This document shows, one piece after another, positions 11,441 to 25,596 of a stretch of 64,000 nucleotides of DNA. Numbering within the stretch: position 1 is the stretch's first letter; every line of letters starts with the position of its first letter. The stretch spans positions 18,992,347-19,056,346 of the forward strand of contig CM017563.1 of the NCBI GenBank assembly GCA_007844125.1, read 5' to 3'. This stretch comes from Sinonovacula constricta (Eukaryota > Mollusca > Bivalvia > Cardiida > Solecurtidae). The notes beneath the pieces were generated by a model. It was not told the origin of the DNA. It saw nothing but the letters and a program-made list of their open reading frames with translations, and did not search any database. The position numbers and the translations under genes were made by a program.

Positions 11441-13717
11441 GTCTTATATTGCAAACACTTGCTTATTGTTTATACTTTTTAAATTGATTTAGAAATTATT
11501 TAATACCCTTTGTAAAATGTGCAATGTTATCAAAAATATTATGCAGTTTAAAGCATTGAAATTAATCACTAAAATTGCTTTTGTGGCCTTTAAGTGAAAA
11601 AGTGTGTGTTTTATACATGGCCAATTAATTATGACGCCTTGTCATTTATCCTTGTTCAATTCTGCTTCATTGACCGATGATAAACCCTTCTTTGATAGTA
11701 AATACATTTAAAAAACGTAGGAAGTCAAGCCGAATTGATCTGGTGATCACAAATCCAAAGAAAATTTCGATGACTTAATATTGTTTACTCATTTTTGCAT
11801 GACATACTAACATATACATCCTTTAAATCAAATAAGTAACGCAAAAGCAAAAGTACGTATATAATAGCAACATGGTCGATTTATTAATACGAAACTTTTT
11901 TTCAAAAAGCATGTACATGCATAACAGGGATACTTAATTTGCATCATTTTCACATATTTTACCTGTACACCTTCACTAATTAAGCCACTCTGTTTACAAC
12001 GCATTACAGAATTTAGACAGTTGAAAACAATTTACCTTAATGGTAAAGACAGGATTGGTGTTTTATTTTAATATCGTCAACACAGCACGTTTTTTCAATT
12101 ATAAAAACTAGCAAACGTGACGTCACTTACATCATGAAGTCTAAGAAAATTTAAACTAATTTTAAATCATTTTAAAATATTATCTTCACTCCCAGTGTCC
12201 TTTTTTCTGACCTCGAAAAGTTAACCTGTCTTGTCTATTAATTTCTGCAAATAACGTGAAAAGGCAGAACTTTCCAGACTGAATTAGCAATGTAGCACAT
12301 GCACACAAAATCTTAGGGCACTTAAACATTGTTGCTAATCATGTTAAATTTGTACAATTAGGTAATTGTTTACAGCAGTTCTAAGCCCGGTTACTAAGAT
12401 ACTTTTAAATAGTTCATGAAAAACTGCAAATGAGAAATAATCTATTTTGGGGTGTTTGTAATCAGAATTATTCACCTCACTGAAGTCTAAGAGTCCTGTT
12501 GTACAAATTGATTAACATTTAATTTTCTGCAATTGTTTAAAGGAGAGAAAATAGCAGAGAATAGGGACAATAAAAGCATCGTGAGCAGCACTAAGAGGCA
12601 GATATAAAATGACATCATGTCAACATTTTTTTTTAATTTCACTTACTTTTTAAATATATGTTAAGAAACTTGTCAGAGCCACGTAAAGAAAATTCCAATT
12701 CAATAACTATAAATTTAAATATTTATTGATATAACTGAGAATTGATAACTTTATGCGGATTATTTATGAGATATGCAATGTTATTGTTAATACACATCGG
12801 CTATAGTAAGCAAAATATACTTGTAGTAGAATATTTCACTTACTGTATACTTTCTTTAATCTGCTTCTTTATACTGGTTATGTTTCTATAGTTGACAACT
12901 ACATGCAGGTTCTGTCTAAATAAAAATATTTGTATTTAAATTAAAAGTATATTTAAAGGAAATAAAAAGTTGTATGTCGTTATTTTAAGAGTCCTTCTGC
13001 TCGCTGTCCTGACCCTTTCACAAAGGACAACGCTGGACCATAAGCAAGCATTTGTCACAATGTAGATGTTTTTTGTAACTTTATACTTGTATAAAGAAAC
13101 ATAACTTCAATCTTTCTTTTTTTATTTCATTTCATTTTCATCTAAGCTTTTGAAGACAGTTGTGTTTCGATGGTATGCGTTGTTTGTTAGCAAAAACTAT
13201 GCTTATCTGTGTGTCTTTTGGGAGTGTTACATAAACGTACTCATATTTGTTACATACCTTAATTCTTTAAATTAATCTGTTAACTGTTACATCAAGGTGA
13301 TTTTTTAACGGAATTGTGTATATTTGGTATGTTTAAACTTTAAAACGATATCATGTTTTTCAAAAGTTGAAGAAACCTCTGACAGCAAATTTGATTTAAC
13401 AATCTTTGAGAGAAAGATACAGCTGATATATATTTTAATTTACTAACTTAGGATAAATTAAAACATGTAAATTGTACGGCATCAAAGCAAATTACGTATT
13501 TGACGAATCATGATGAGAGTTTGATTACATTATAATAGGACTTATTTGTAATATTAATTATATCTTTACTTCACATTTAAATATAGAACTAGCTTATTTA
13601 TGATGTTATTTACGTCACCATAATGCAGATAGTCTCATACAACTATTTTATCTAGTATTGCTGTGAACATTTTGTAAAATCGTATGCTGGCGACTTAAAT
13701 CATGCGATAAAAAGAAC
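11441..13717. other. AT-rich noncoding stretch
   Basis: No exon-like sequence, RNA gene or repeat recurring in the window was found. Confidence 0.55.
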
Positions 13718-13858
13718 CTGACACCCAGTGTCATTTAATTTAAACATTAACAAAACCCGTCCAGGTAAAATGAAAGTAAGCTCGCCATAGGCTCGCTTAC
13801 TACCACTTTTCCTGGGCTCGTTTAATAAAAGTTTATATTTAATGACAACTCGTGTCAG
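13718..13858. mobile_element. 141-bp foldback element (MITE-like)
   Basis: The two halves are imperfect reverse complements along the whole length. The ends are CTGACAC (13718-13724) and GTGTCAG (13852-13858). Inner arms include CCAGGTAAAATGAAAGTAAGC paired with the complement of GCTTACTACCACTTTTCCTGG, closing on a GCTCGCC/GGCTCGC loop. The RNA or single strand would fold into one long hairpin, as foldback MITEs do. No convincing target-site duplication is visible. Confidence 0.7.
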
Positions 13859-16800
13859 ATCCTCTATGTATCTTTGTCAAGGAACGATGTGGCAGTTGGG
13901 ATTTGATTGTCTGTCATTGAAATGTAAACAAATTTTGTTTTTGTTTTTTCTGCAATAAAATGTCACCTAACGACCACGTGATTAAAGCGGCGACGTGTAT
14001 ATTAAGGCCAATTTTCATGAGTAAAAAGTAGTTGGTTTCTTTATTCAGTGAGACACATGACCACTCCGCGAATCTGGCATTATGACCAGTTTTTCTAGAA
14101 CATATATTGTGTTTTTCTTGTATAAACTATGACTTTAATAGGGACCATCTTTATCGGAACAACAAGTCATCCATGGTGGCATTTGCACTTGCTTATCAGC
14201 AAATTAATGGCCTCCAGCCTGATTTTAATTTACAATCTAGGATACCGGGTCACTCAAGGTCACGACCTTAGTCAATTAGGTCCTTATTGATTGGTATAGA
14301 GAAACATTATGATTAGGATAAATCGATGTGTATAAAGCAATGAACTTGCCGGCGAAAATCGATTCAGGCTGGTTTAATTTGATTTCAACATTGGACAATT
14401 AGTCTCACATTGTGTTCATTTGTCTCCTTAGGCATGAATAATTGCAACCTTTTCTCAGAATAGAGAAAAAGAAATCGTTTTACATCGACATATAGTATAA
14501 TTTATTGACTTTTGGTGTCTCTTTAGCTCTATTGCTGCTTTCTCTAAACAAGGGGAAAACGTTTACATACATATCATCAATAAATATTTTATTTCCAAAA
14601 TCATAGTCAAGTAGGACAAACAGAACTTGTTGGAGTAATGTTATTATATTAGCTTTGTTAGAAATGTCATTGTTACGTCATAACAGCATTTTCATCCTTC
14701 TAAATATATATCACTTAATAACCATTTCAGCAAGTTCAATATAGTTTGAGTAAAGTTAGACTTGTAAAGAGGTTTCGACTAAAGATAACTTTACAGTTTT
14801 TAAATCAATTGCTTTTCTTTAAACTTATTTGGCATTAAATGAAACAATCTTTCTCACTTCCTTATTTCATTCTTTTCTGCCTAACTTCCTTGCTACTTTG
14901 TCTGAAAAGCTATCCACAATCAAAATTTAAATGTGTCAATGGTATTTATTATTCATAATCTGAATATTTGTGGTAAACGATTTAATGATTTAATATATCC
15001 ATTTCATAGCATGGAACTATGCATGTGGTTTAGACACAGATAAATAATGATTAGATTTTCAAAAAGTACACTTTATTTAAAATAACTAAATGGATAATTA
15101 TTTTGTTGGTCTTGTAAAATTGTCTTCATACTTATTTAATGTAGTCAAATAGTTATTCATAGCTTTTCGTTTTATGGATTCCAGATAAAGAGGTAAAATA
15201 AAAAGACTGTTCTGTTACTGATATGATGTGTGGACAACTAAATTAAAAAAAAATAATATAATTCTTCATTGACTTTAGTCGATTTATGAGACAACGGTTT
15301 TCTTTTCTACTGGCTAGACATGTTATTGTTATATGCTGTTTCAATCATGTCTTAAATAGCAGTTCTTTAAACTGCAAACTCAGATATAAACGGAAATTAA
15401 TTACAACCATTGTTTTATGTATGTCTACCGCAGGCAAGATAAGGAAATGTCATTTAAGCTAAGTTATATTGTTTTAAAACATCCTGACAAACGTTTTAGA
15501 CATTTAAACATTTATTCAAAGTTTTCAAACACGAAGGAATTCTACAGATTTACATTTAAAATAAATAACAAGACAATAGAAATCCATCCAAACAAATTAA
15601 CATATTGTTAAGCGTTAATAAGTAACGAGTTCAATAATAAAGTTGGAATCAGCCGTGTTCTCATAGGTTTTAGTATCAATAATATTACTGAAAATGTTGA
15701 TCACAATCTCTGACAGGGTTTCTTTTTAGTATCAAACGTCCTCCTTATTTAAGATAAGTTCTTGCAAAAAAAGTCATTAGAAAAGGAAAAGAGAGACCCG
15801 TTATCGATAACCACAATATCGTCAAGAAACAGCGGCACTAAATTTAATGCTTCTTCAATAAATTACTTTGGGAAGAAGTGAATTTACCGCTTAACGCAGT
15901 TTAAAATAAACCTGCAATCGATGCACACATTTGGTACTCATGGGGTTACTAATTAATTTTAATTGCTATTGTTACAAACGCGGTATGGATACTGTTTGCG
16001 AACCAAGGTTTGAATCAGAGTTTACCCTTTGGTTTTAGCTTAAATTTTAAGGTAAATAGGTTTCAAAGTAGAAACATCAGAACTACGAAAATATGACAAA
16101 TTTATAATATTTTATCCTTATACTAATAAGCGCTAATATCAAGGCAACGAACGTTTTAACAAATAAAATCAACCGATACGACAAGAATGAGGACAGCCAC
16201 GCCCAAAGGCCTTAATACATAGCCGGTTGACATAACAAGTTGTTAAATGTGATTATGAAAGTTAAGGCATAACGACAAGAGGAAATAGACAAATTCATGT
16301 TAAGCTATTTCTGTGCAACAATAAAACACTACGCGAAAAACTGCAACTATATATAATTTTATTACATGCTGTAAACACTGAAATGATGAGCACAATTTAT
16401 ATGGTGTATACTCATACATTTGCACGTATGTATAGGTTATTAATATAAAAACGTAAATGTTTGTTTATGAAACATGGTTAACATTGTGTAACTATATGTG
16501 CTAATGTGTATATTCAAAGAATTGTAAAAAAGCGCAATTATTTTTTCTATTTCGTTAACTCTAATTGGCAACAGAAATTTCTGCAAATGTGCAGGAGCTA
16601 CTTAATGATGAGAATACCAGTGTTTACATTCTGTTAACTTCGAGTTTTTTTCCAAACGTATATGGCCGAAGATGGTGCGAATGATTAATTTGCAGGAATA
16701 CAAAGGGTTTGTAGATTTGGGTCATAAAGCTAAACCTGGCACTTTATTAGGAATCGATATATGGTGTTTTGTGTACGTTGTAAATCCATCCAATAAAATG

Positions 16801-17290
16801 AACGAAATTGTTTATTTTAAAGCTTTTATTAAAGTATTCTAATTTATGCTTTTTACTTAATGACTGCGTGAATGCCTTTATAGGTGTTTTTATACAACTA
16901 ATGGTTAATAACTCAACTATTCTTTTTGTGTGACAGACTACAAACGTGTATCCATTTATTATGTGTTTTATTTGGTATAACCCAAAAAGATCTAAGTTAT
17001 ACATTTTACGCGATTCTTTCTCTTTAAAAACAGATTTATGGAGTCCACCGTCAGCCTAAAATATGTTGTAAATCATCTATGTCAAAACTCTAATACACCA
17101 ACATCTACTTCACGTCTACAATGTCTTCAGACATGATTTCCACGAATAGTTCATACTGGCTCAAGAATTTATAGGTCAGATGGGAGACTCTCGTAAATCG
17201 TCATTATTCCAACCTACATCTATCTCTGGAAGATTAGGGTGCCAGACAAATATTTTAAAGTAATCTTCTTAAACAAATACTTATATCAAA
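13859..17290. other. AT-rich noncoding stretch
   Basis: The short open frames at 15417-15611 and 16747-17004 (minus) show no known domain. No structure stands out before the AT microsatellite. Confidence 0.55.
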
Positions 17291-17403
<113 letters not shown>

Positions 17404-17470
17404 TAAATATTTTATCGTGTTTTGACCTATATTTAACGAAATATGGGTGTTTTGTTCTTATTTATAAGAA

Positions 17471-17762
17471 TATATGACAAAGTCCTATGAGCACTGCAAC
17501 ATATACCAAGCCCTGCAAAAAGACACAGGACAACGGTATTCAGATGCAAGACAAATGTAAAAGTAAGAACTAATCTATGATGAGTCATTTAACAAAAAGA
17601 GCTTACCCGACAATTACCGCCTTGGAACGGTCAGTCGACAATATGGGCCGACTGGTATGCTTAACCCGGTTTTACAGAGGGTTTCTCAAGTGCAAGCAAT
17701 GAAAAGAAAACCGATTCATCTGAATAAATGTCCAAGCGCTGACGTTTTGTTTGATAAGTTTT
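17471..17762 (-). repeat. Dispersed repeat family A, copy 2 (long subtype, inverted)
   Basis: On the minus strand this follows copies 1 and 3 almost end to end: 'GTCAGCGCTTGGACATTTAT', 'CATTGCTTGCACTTGAGAAA', the AGTCGG...CGACTGACCG hairpin, GTTCCAAGGCGGTAAT, and 'ATAGGACTTTGTCATAT'. The block between 'GAGAAACC' and the core is shortened compared with copies 1 and 3. Confidence 0.82.
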
Positions 17763-19160
17763 GACAAAAGTAGAGACGTCATTGAAAAAAAATGACCACA
17801 TAGTGTTAAGAAGAGAGATAGGTATTATTTTGACAAGAAGAACTACACAAACGTTTTGAATACAAAACAATGACCAGAGAATAGTAAATGGTTGTAGCTG
17901 AGCATATACTGATAATGGTAACAGACTGTCCAAAATTGACCGCTTGAACTGCTAACTGTGCATTGAAGCCTATAAGAGACATAGTTTACATTAAATTGAT
18001 TTAACCTGTAATAATACAGCACGAGCTGCATGTGAAGGTTAAGGGTTTGTCCGTTACAAACCCTCTTAGATCAAAAGAAGCTGGTCAGTTTGTGAGTCTG
18101 AGTTTTAACTTTGTGAGTAGACATTTTGTTTTAAGAGCGCATTCTGTTGAAGGTTCGAATGCTTCTGCTTTGAATATGAACGCGTAAATATTGATATAGA
18201 TAATTAAACATTCGAGTGAATAATGCTGTTTAAGCTGTTATCAAATAATTAAATATGCAAGTATACTATAAAAATGGTAATATTATGTTTTACGTTTTTG
18301 TAATATGTTTGCGCTTTCCTAGAATTATATCTAGCTTTTAAATATGAGTTATAACAAAATAACAAATAATTTTCATAATAAATACCAAACTTTTTTTCAG
18401 ACGAATTTCTATATTGTATTATCAATTCAGCTTAACAAAACATATTGTTATTTTAAAGTCGTAAATATTTTTTAATGTGTGTGTGTTTTTCTTTTGTTTC
18501 ATTCATAACTGGTTGAAGGTTTTATAAATTTAACAGAAAAATCGAAACACAAATTTAATATGATTTTTACGCACAAACTACATTAAATCACTTTACAAAT
18601 CAGTAAAAATGTACTTCTTTTGAAAGTGTATACTGAATAATCACAATTTCAATCGAATATTTAAAGCTTTGCAATATCACTCTCACAAAGTAGTAGAAGA
18701 AAATTCTACAAAATGAAACAAATCTTTTTATTAACATTATGTCAACGAAAGCGAAAAAATAAATGGAAACGACTTCTTTTCCACTAACGTTACTGGGACT
18801 TGATGCAGCAAAAAAAACTTACAGAAAATAACCAAGGCTATTAAATACGCACGTTACCGTAATGAATGTTCGTTTCATCTCTAAAAGTACAGTTACAGTT
18901 TGTATCAAGTAAACAATGTCATATACTGTTTGCTTTCACGTTCCTAAAAATGTGCAAAGTACAGGAGTAAAATGAGAACGCGGTAAATAGGTACATTAAT
19001 TAAACATAAATTTAAAGGCAAAACAAACTGATACTTCCTTATTCGTTACAGGTATAATTTCGAGAACATTCAATTGCGCATGTTAATTTTACAGTTAGCT
19101 TTGCATAGAAAAAGGAAAGAAGTTTTGCTGCTGCATACCTATACATTCACAGTAAAATAT
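17763..19160. other. AT-rich noncoding stretch with a 9-bp perfect hairpin
   Basis: AGGGTTTGT / ACAAACCCT separated by a 5-nt loop (18042-18064) is a perfect inverted repeat. Otherwise no gene or recurring repeat is seen. Confidence 0.55.
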
Positions 19161-21847
19161 GTGAGAATATCATATTACACCAATGACAATTAAGTGTTTA
19201 CATTCACTGTTCACGTAACAAAGTATTCGCATTTAAGACAAATTGCAGTTTGCAATAACAGAATTTATTACCCTGTGAGTAGTGTTTTCTTTACGTATAA
19301 TATATTGTTATTATAGACCTTTCCGAAAACATGATTAATCTGCCCATACAGTTTGCTCTTCAGCTGAGATTTAACTTCCGGAAAACGAGCACCTGTTACT
19401 TCCGGGTGGTAAAGTCGGCCAAATCTGAACGTCAACATTACTCGGTTCTTTGAAGTGTAAAAAGACTGATGTCATTAGCAATACGTCGAAAAAGAAAGAC
19501 ACCGTTGCTGTTGTATTTTTAAAGAAAACTTATGTAGTAATTATTGGGTTAATGGAGTGAGACTTTCCTTGCATCAATTACCTTTTTATGCCGCGGCAGT
19601 CCGAGGCAAAAAACCATTTCTGTCCATTTGGAAAGGCATACCCAGGTCTCATGATCTGGATATTTTGCAGTGGGAAGGCATGGCATTACTTTGCAATTTA
19701 CGTGCGCAAAATTATTCTCAATGCTGGCGTGTTCTATGCTGTGGACATGATGATTTACAGATGTTTCACTACCTTTTTTAACATGTTGGCATTTTATGTT
19801 ATGTGTATATTCTTGTTAACTTTACGTATGCATATGGTTCGCTAAAATTGCACTACGAACATTACTATCACTAATTGACATCACTGTTAAGCTGTGAAGA
19901 ATCAGACATTGGCCATGTTAAAATGGGCTAAAATGGTTTACAAAAAGGACGCCGCATTATCTTTGATCCTTCTGAAGTCCCAATTAACACACCCTTTGAT
20001 TTTACGAGAAACTTATCATATTGTCATGTACATGTTGTGTTTTTCTTTAATTGTTGTTTGATATTTATAAAGCTGAGAGAGTATGATCCTGGCAATCACG
20101 GAAAATTCCTCTCACAAACAGTGAATGGTCATGCATGGTTTACATCAGAGACAAATAGGATTATCTAGTTGTTTGGAGTCACAGTTTGGATTATTTAAAA
20201 GTGAATTACAAAACTATATTTAAAGAGGTAAGATAAAAAATTATTTTGAAGCTCCTAAATCATGGAGGGGGATACAAAAAATTCATGACAAAATTCTTTT
20301 TTCTCTGAAAACACTACTAACGTCGGCATTATACGGTCACTTTCGCATTCTGCTTTGTTACTTCATACTTCTAAATGGACCAGTCAACAACCAATTAACA
20401 AATTGCTAATCACATATACATAATGTATATGTGAGAATATCATATTATACCGATGGCAATTAAGTGTTTACATTCACTGTTCACGTAACGAAGTATTCGC
20501 ATTTAAGACAAATTGCAGTTTGCAATAACAGAATTTATTACCCTGTGAGTAGTATTTTCTTCACGTATAATATATTGTTATTATAGACCTTTCCGAAAAC
20601 ATGATTAATCTGCCCCTACAGTTTGCTCTTCAACTGAGATTTAACTTCCGGAAAAAACGCACCTGTTACTTCCGGCTGGTAAAGTCGGCCAAATCTGAAC
20701 GCCCACATTACTCAGTTCATTGAAGTGTAAATGACTGATGTCATAAGCAATACGTCGAAAAAGAAAGACAACGTTGCTGTTGTATTTGTAAAGGAAACTT
20801 CTGTAGTAATTATTGGGTTAATGGAGTGAGACTTTCCTTGCATCGATTACCTTTTTATGCCGCGGCAGTCCGAAGCAAAAAAACCATTTCTGTCCATTTG
20901 GAAAGACATATCCAGGTCTCATGATCTGGATTTTTTGCAGTGGGAAGGCATGGCATTACTTTGCAATTTACGTGCGCAAAATCATCCTCACTGCTGGCGT
21001 GTTCTATGCTGTGGACATGATGATTTACAGATGTTTCACTACCTCGTTTAACATGTTGGCATTTTATGTTATGTGTATATTCTTGTTAACTTTACGTATG
21101 CATAAGGTTCGCTAAATTGCACTACGAACATAACTATCACTAATTGAAATCACTGTTAAGCTGTGAAGAATCAGACATTGGCCATGTTAAAATTAGCTAA
21201 AAGGGTATACAAAAAGGACGCCTCATTATCTTTGATCCTTCTGAAGTCCAAATTAACACACCCTTTGATTTCACAAGAAACTTATCATATTTTTATGTAC
21301 ATGTTGTGTTTTTCTTTAATTGTTGTTTGATATTTATTAAGCTAAGAGAGTATGATCCTGGCAATCACGGAAAATTCCTCTCACAAACAGTGAATGGTCA
21401 TGCATGGTTTACATCAGAGACAAATAGGATTATCTAGTTGTTTGGAGTCACAGTTTGGATTATTTAAAAGTGAATTACAAAACTATATTTAAAGAGGTAA
21501 GATAAAAAATTATTTTGAAGCTCCTAAATCATGGAGGGGGATACAAAAAATTCATGACAAAATTCTTTTTTCTCTGAAAACACTACTAACGTCGGCATTA
21601 TACGGTCACTTTCGCATTCTGCTTTGTTACTTCATACTTCTAAATGGACCAGTCAACAACCAATTAACAAATTGCTAATCACAAATACACAATGTATATG
21701 TGAGAATATCATATTACACCGATGGCAATTAAGTGTTTACATTCACTGTTCACGTAACAAAGTATTCGCATTTAAGACAAATTGCAGTTTGCAATAACAG
21801 AATTTATTATCCTGTGAGTAGTGTTTTCTTCACGTATAATATATTGT
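19161..21847. repeat. 1.27-kb direct tandem duplication (two full copies plus a 148-bp third)
   Basis: The sequence beginning GTGAGAATATCATATTA starts at 19161, 20431 and 21700, so the period is 1270 and then 1269 bp. Copies 1 and 2 are nearly identical with scattered substitutions and small indels. Copy 3 stops at TATATTGTTA (about 21847), exactly where copies 1 and 2 continue into TTATAGACCTTTCCG. Each full copy carries a GC-richer patch with TTCCGG motifs and a short open frame (19557-19781, partly kept at 20857-21051) that matches no family I know. A single-base A-tract difference changes which frame is open between copies, arguing against a maintained protein. Confidence 0.95.
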
Positions 21848-22492
21848 TAACACTTTTATTATATTTTATTCACTTCAATTAACACCTTTAGTTGTATCGT
21901 ATGAGATTGGATTTGTTTTCTTTGAGGAAAGTTAAACCACATTTAATTAGAAATTTAAATAATACGATTTTCCTTTTTGTTTTGCATAGATTTTCGTTTA
22001 ATCTCTATAAGTTGTCATGTTTTCTTCACAACAAATAATATGAATTTTTACCGAATTATTTTATATACATTTTATTTTAGCATTTTGAATGCTTTGTGAC
22101 CTTGGTAAGTCAAATAATTTATGACAATATGTCTGCGGTAATGTTATTAGTAGTTGCCTAGTTGGCAGGTATACGTACGCTACCGTAGTAACCACAACTG
22201 GCCTTAGTGAGCAGTGCATTATGTATTTGTTTTTGCTGAATACAAAAATAAATAGTCGTTTGAAATAAATTAAATGACCTTAAAAATCATTGCAAACTTA
22301 TGGCTAGAAAACAATTAACCTTTACATATTTAATTGATAGGTGACGTTAAGATAAATTAGCGAAACAATAAACATACCGGCAGATTAGCAACTGATTTTA
22401 AACCTGTTTACTTGTGCAACATAAATGATCACCAATTAAAAATACTATAAAGGTGTACGTCAATTAATTACATTTAAGTGACATTTTTGTTT

Positions 22493-22493
<1 letters not shown>

Positions 22494-22581
<88 letters not shown>

Positions 22582-22602
22582 TGTGTGTGTGTGTGTGTGT
22601 GT
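22494..22602. repeat. (GT)n/(GTGC)n microsatellite
   Basis: GT dinucleotides flank a central block of GCGT tetranucleotides, a typical compound microsatellite. Confidence 0.97.
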
Positions 22603-23118
22603 ACATGCACATAATTGCATGTAAAAATAAAATTTTATTATGTTTCCTTTTTAATCGTTCATCATGTTCTTATTATAATAACTTAAATATACAACATGTA
22701 CATTCTTGATCATTTAATAAACTTATATACTAAATATCAATAACTATTCAAGCAGGGTGAACAATTTTATTTAATAACATCCAAAGGTGGCCAAACATCA
22801 GGTGCGAAATATCCTGGTATCGAAACATTTGTCATCCGACATGTTTATCGTCATAATATGACTTTGCTTTTCTTTGTGACTTACATACACATACACTAAT
22901 ATATACATACACTAATTGTACAAGTCACCATCACTAAACGGTGGCAACGAAAAACAAATCATCAGTTCAATCGGCGCTATTACTCCGTTCACGATGCACA
23001 TAATGGTCAGATTTTGAAAGGCTTTCCCTCATCTTTAGTTCGCAAATCAAGTTCTGCCTTCTTCTCTGTCACGTATCAGTTGTGAAAACGCAAACATTGT
23101 TTCAATTTGACTACCAAG

Positions 23119-23175
23119 CTAATCTATGATTGAATCACTGAGAAACTTAGAATTTTCGTCTGATTCGTCCGCCAT
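23119..23175 (-). promoter_or_regulatory. ATGGCGGAC start-like motif with an 18-codon open frame
   Basis: On the minus strand CAAGATGGCGGACGA has an excellent Kozak/YY1-like context. It opens MADESDENSKFLSDSIID and then meets TAG. The acidic start resembles a first coding exon or a transposon ORF start, but it is short and no splice donor is obvious before the stop. It sits about 80 bp inside the inverted terminus at 23236-23258, so it could be the start of a decayed transposon gene. Confidence 0.3.
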
Positions 23176-23420
23176 CTTGTCAAAAAAATACTACCCGAGC
23201 CGAAGCGTTCCGAACTTTGAAAGGAAATTAACTCATTTTCCGGAAGGTCTATTATTAATATACTAACAAAAGATTTTACAATCAGCAATTTTGTGTAGTT
23301 CTTCTAACAGAAATAATACTTCAGAAGTATTTAATCTCTCTTTTTCTAAATAAAATGTGGAATTATTTTTTCAATTACGTCACAACTTTTCTTTAAGCAC
23401 GTCATCACTAATCTTAGAAA

Positions 23421-23707
23421 AGGTCAGCGCTTGGACATTTCTATTCGTTTTTCTTTTCATTGCTTGCATTTGAGAAACCCCTGAGGAAATGTGGGATTAG
23501 AACTCTGCAAACCCGGTTTAAGCACCCCAGTCGGTCCAAATCGTGTACTGACCATTCGTAGGCGGTAACTGTTGGGTTTGCTCTTTTTGTTAAATGAATC
23601 ACAGATTTGTTCTTACTTTTACATTTGGCTTGCATGTGCACACATTTGTCCTGTGCCTTTTTAAATTTTGGTAAATGTTGCAAAACTCATAAACCTTTGT
23701 CATATTT
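23421..23707 (+). repeat. Dispersed repeat family A, copy 3 (long subtype)
   Basis: Starts GGTCAGCGCTTGGACATTTC, then CATTGCTTGCATTTGAGAAA, the core GTTTAAGCACCCCAGTCGG, GGCGGTAACTGTTGGGTTTG, and ends 'CCTTTGTCATATTT'. It aligns with copies 1 and 2 over its length. Confidence 0.82.
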
Positions 23708-25590
23708 CCTTATTTATCACAGCAACAGTGCTATTATATGGTTAGTTCATGCAGAGTTAGTCTATATATCGCATTTTGTACAATTGGTCTTGAATTATTG
23801 TTTAGTCAATCGAAAGTCAGACACCATCCTGTTTTGCTAAGAACATGCTAGGGGTCTTTCTATCATTTATTTCGTAATGGCGTTACTGTTTTCTTTGTAT
23901 TAATCTTATAATCTTATATACAAATTATATCTTAATATCTTAATAAATATATAAATATCATGTAAATTGGCAGTGTACCGATTCACCGGTTCACTGCGTG
24001 ACTGTAGTTAGAAAATGCTCGATACGGTCGAACTAGTATGAGAAGTTTCCCTTACTGAAATGGTGGCTCACAGAGATCATTTGTTCTATAATACGAATTG
24101 ATCCTTGATAAAGCGGAGAAAATGATTTTTGGTGCTATAAGTTTATTGACAAATCGGAAGCCATATGAATTTTTATTTAATAAGACAATCAAGAATAGGG
24201 TTGGAACTACCAATTTTAAACATACGGTCAAGGTCATCACCTGATAAAGGTGAAGCGTAGCAATTGTCTGTGTATAGTTTTCTAGTTTCTAGTCAGCAAA
24301 CTGACTCAGTATTTTGTGTCAATGGTATAAGAAGTTAACAATGTTAAAAGATGTGAAACACTGTGTCCATAACATATTTTCAGGTCAGTCTGCATGACTG
24401 TATCTACTATCTAGTCTCTTTACTCCGTCAGTTTCTACTTACGTTAATACTTAAAGTTGGGAATCGTTTTATTTTGTATTAGTTTTAGTATCATTTAGAT
24501 TAAGAAACAGTATCTAATCATAAAAATTTGTTAACCATCTGTAAAAAACACTCTTTATAAGCAGTGAACAATGTAAAGTTTTACAATATAAAAAGTACCC
24601 AATACATATAGATACGTACTGCGATACGGAGAGTCGGATATCGTGATATACAATTTATACATATATCATTTCTATCTTTCCGCTAGATTTTCTGCAGTAG
24701 TTTTATTGTAATAATATCAACATAAAAATCCTACTAAGTTTCAAAAATGGCATACTTAACCATTGTCATTTGACTTTTCATGCCATTCATTATAGTGCGT
24801 AAAGCTATTATTCAAGGTAAATGGCAATTTCCATAAATAATTCATGACATGGTGGTTAATTTCCTTACAGTAATATGTTCTTTATCTTTTTACATTATAA
24901 ACTAAAACAAACTCAGAAAAATTGAAATTTTCCCAATTAGTTAGTATGTCTGCTAAAGGTGTACTATTATTTGTTCTACTGTGCATTTGGGTTTAGGTAC
25001 TATAAGTATCCATCTACATATTATTGTCAAGCCAGAAGAAAAAATCCAACGTTTTTTGTTAAGTACATGCAAAATACTGAACAAATACTCTTATTTTTGT
25101 GCGCAAAAGTTATGTTGATGGCTTTGTTGCATTATTATTCTCTTGAATTTTGATAGTCTGAACAATATGAAATGGACACCGATTGTAATATCAGCCAGCA
25201 GGTCAATTCATTTCATTTTTTAAACAATGTCCGCGCTTTGTTACCAAAATTATTTTATGGTCAAATTTTGAGTTTTATATGTATGAATATACATAAGAAA
25301 AATGGCGAGGATACGATGTTGAGGACATTTCATTTTTGTAATCAAACTATAAAATAATGACCTTTTGGACAATTATGTGAAACCTGTCTACATTTCGACA
25401 ATAATTTGGGATTAATACAAAGGAAGTTATCCAGCTTAAATGTATATATAAAGGGATTAGACTTCATGCATTCACAAACTACCACATTTGGTGCAGTATT
25501 TTGAAAATATATTTATCAAAATTTGAGGAAAAAGCTGCCCCTTCGGGGTCCTACTCTTAAAAATCATTTCTTATATGATGGATAAGTACC
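23708..25590. other. AT-rich noncoding stretch
   Basis: No recognisable gene or recurring repeat. Several 60-75 codon open frames are of random composition. Confidence 0.55.
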
Positions 25591-25596
25591 TACCTG

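Larger units (their letters stand above)
19313..23258. mobile_element. Candidate 3.9-kb element bounded by inverted ATAGACCTT(T)CCG termini
   Basis: ATAGACCTTTCCGAAAACATGA at about 19313 (and again at 20583 in the second duplicate) is matched in inverted orientation near 23236-23258, whose reverse complement reads ATAGACCTTCCGGAAAATGA. Interior to the right end on the minus strand is a good start context (CAAGATGGCGGAC). This is compatible with a DNA transposon whose left portion was tandemly duplicated. No transposase is recognised and the target-site duplication is ambiguous in the TA-rich flanks. Confidence is limited because the matching ends are only about 22 bp. Confidence 0.35.
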
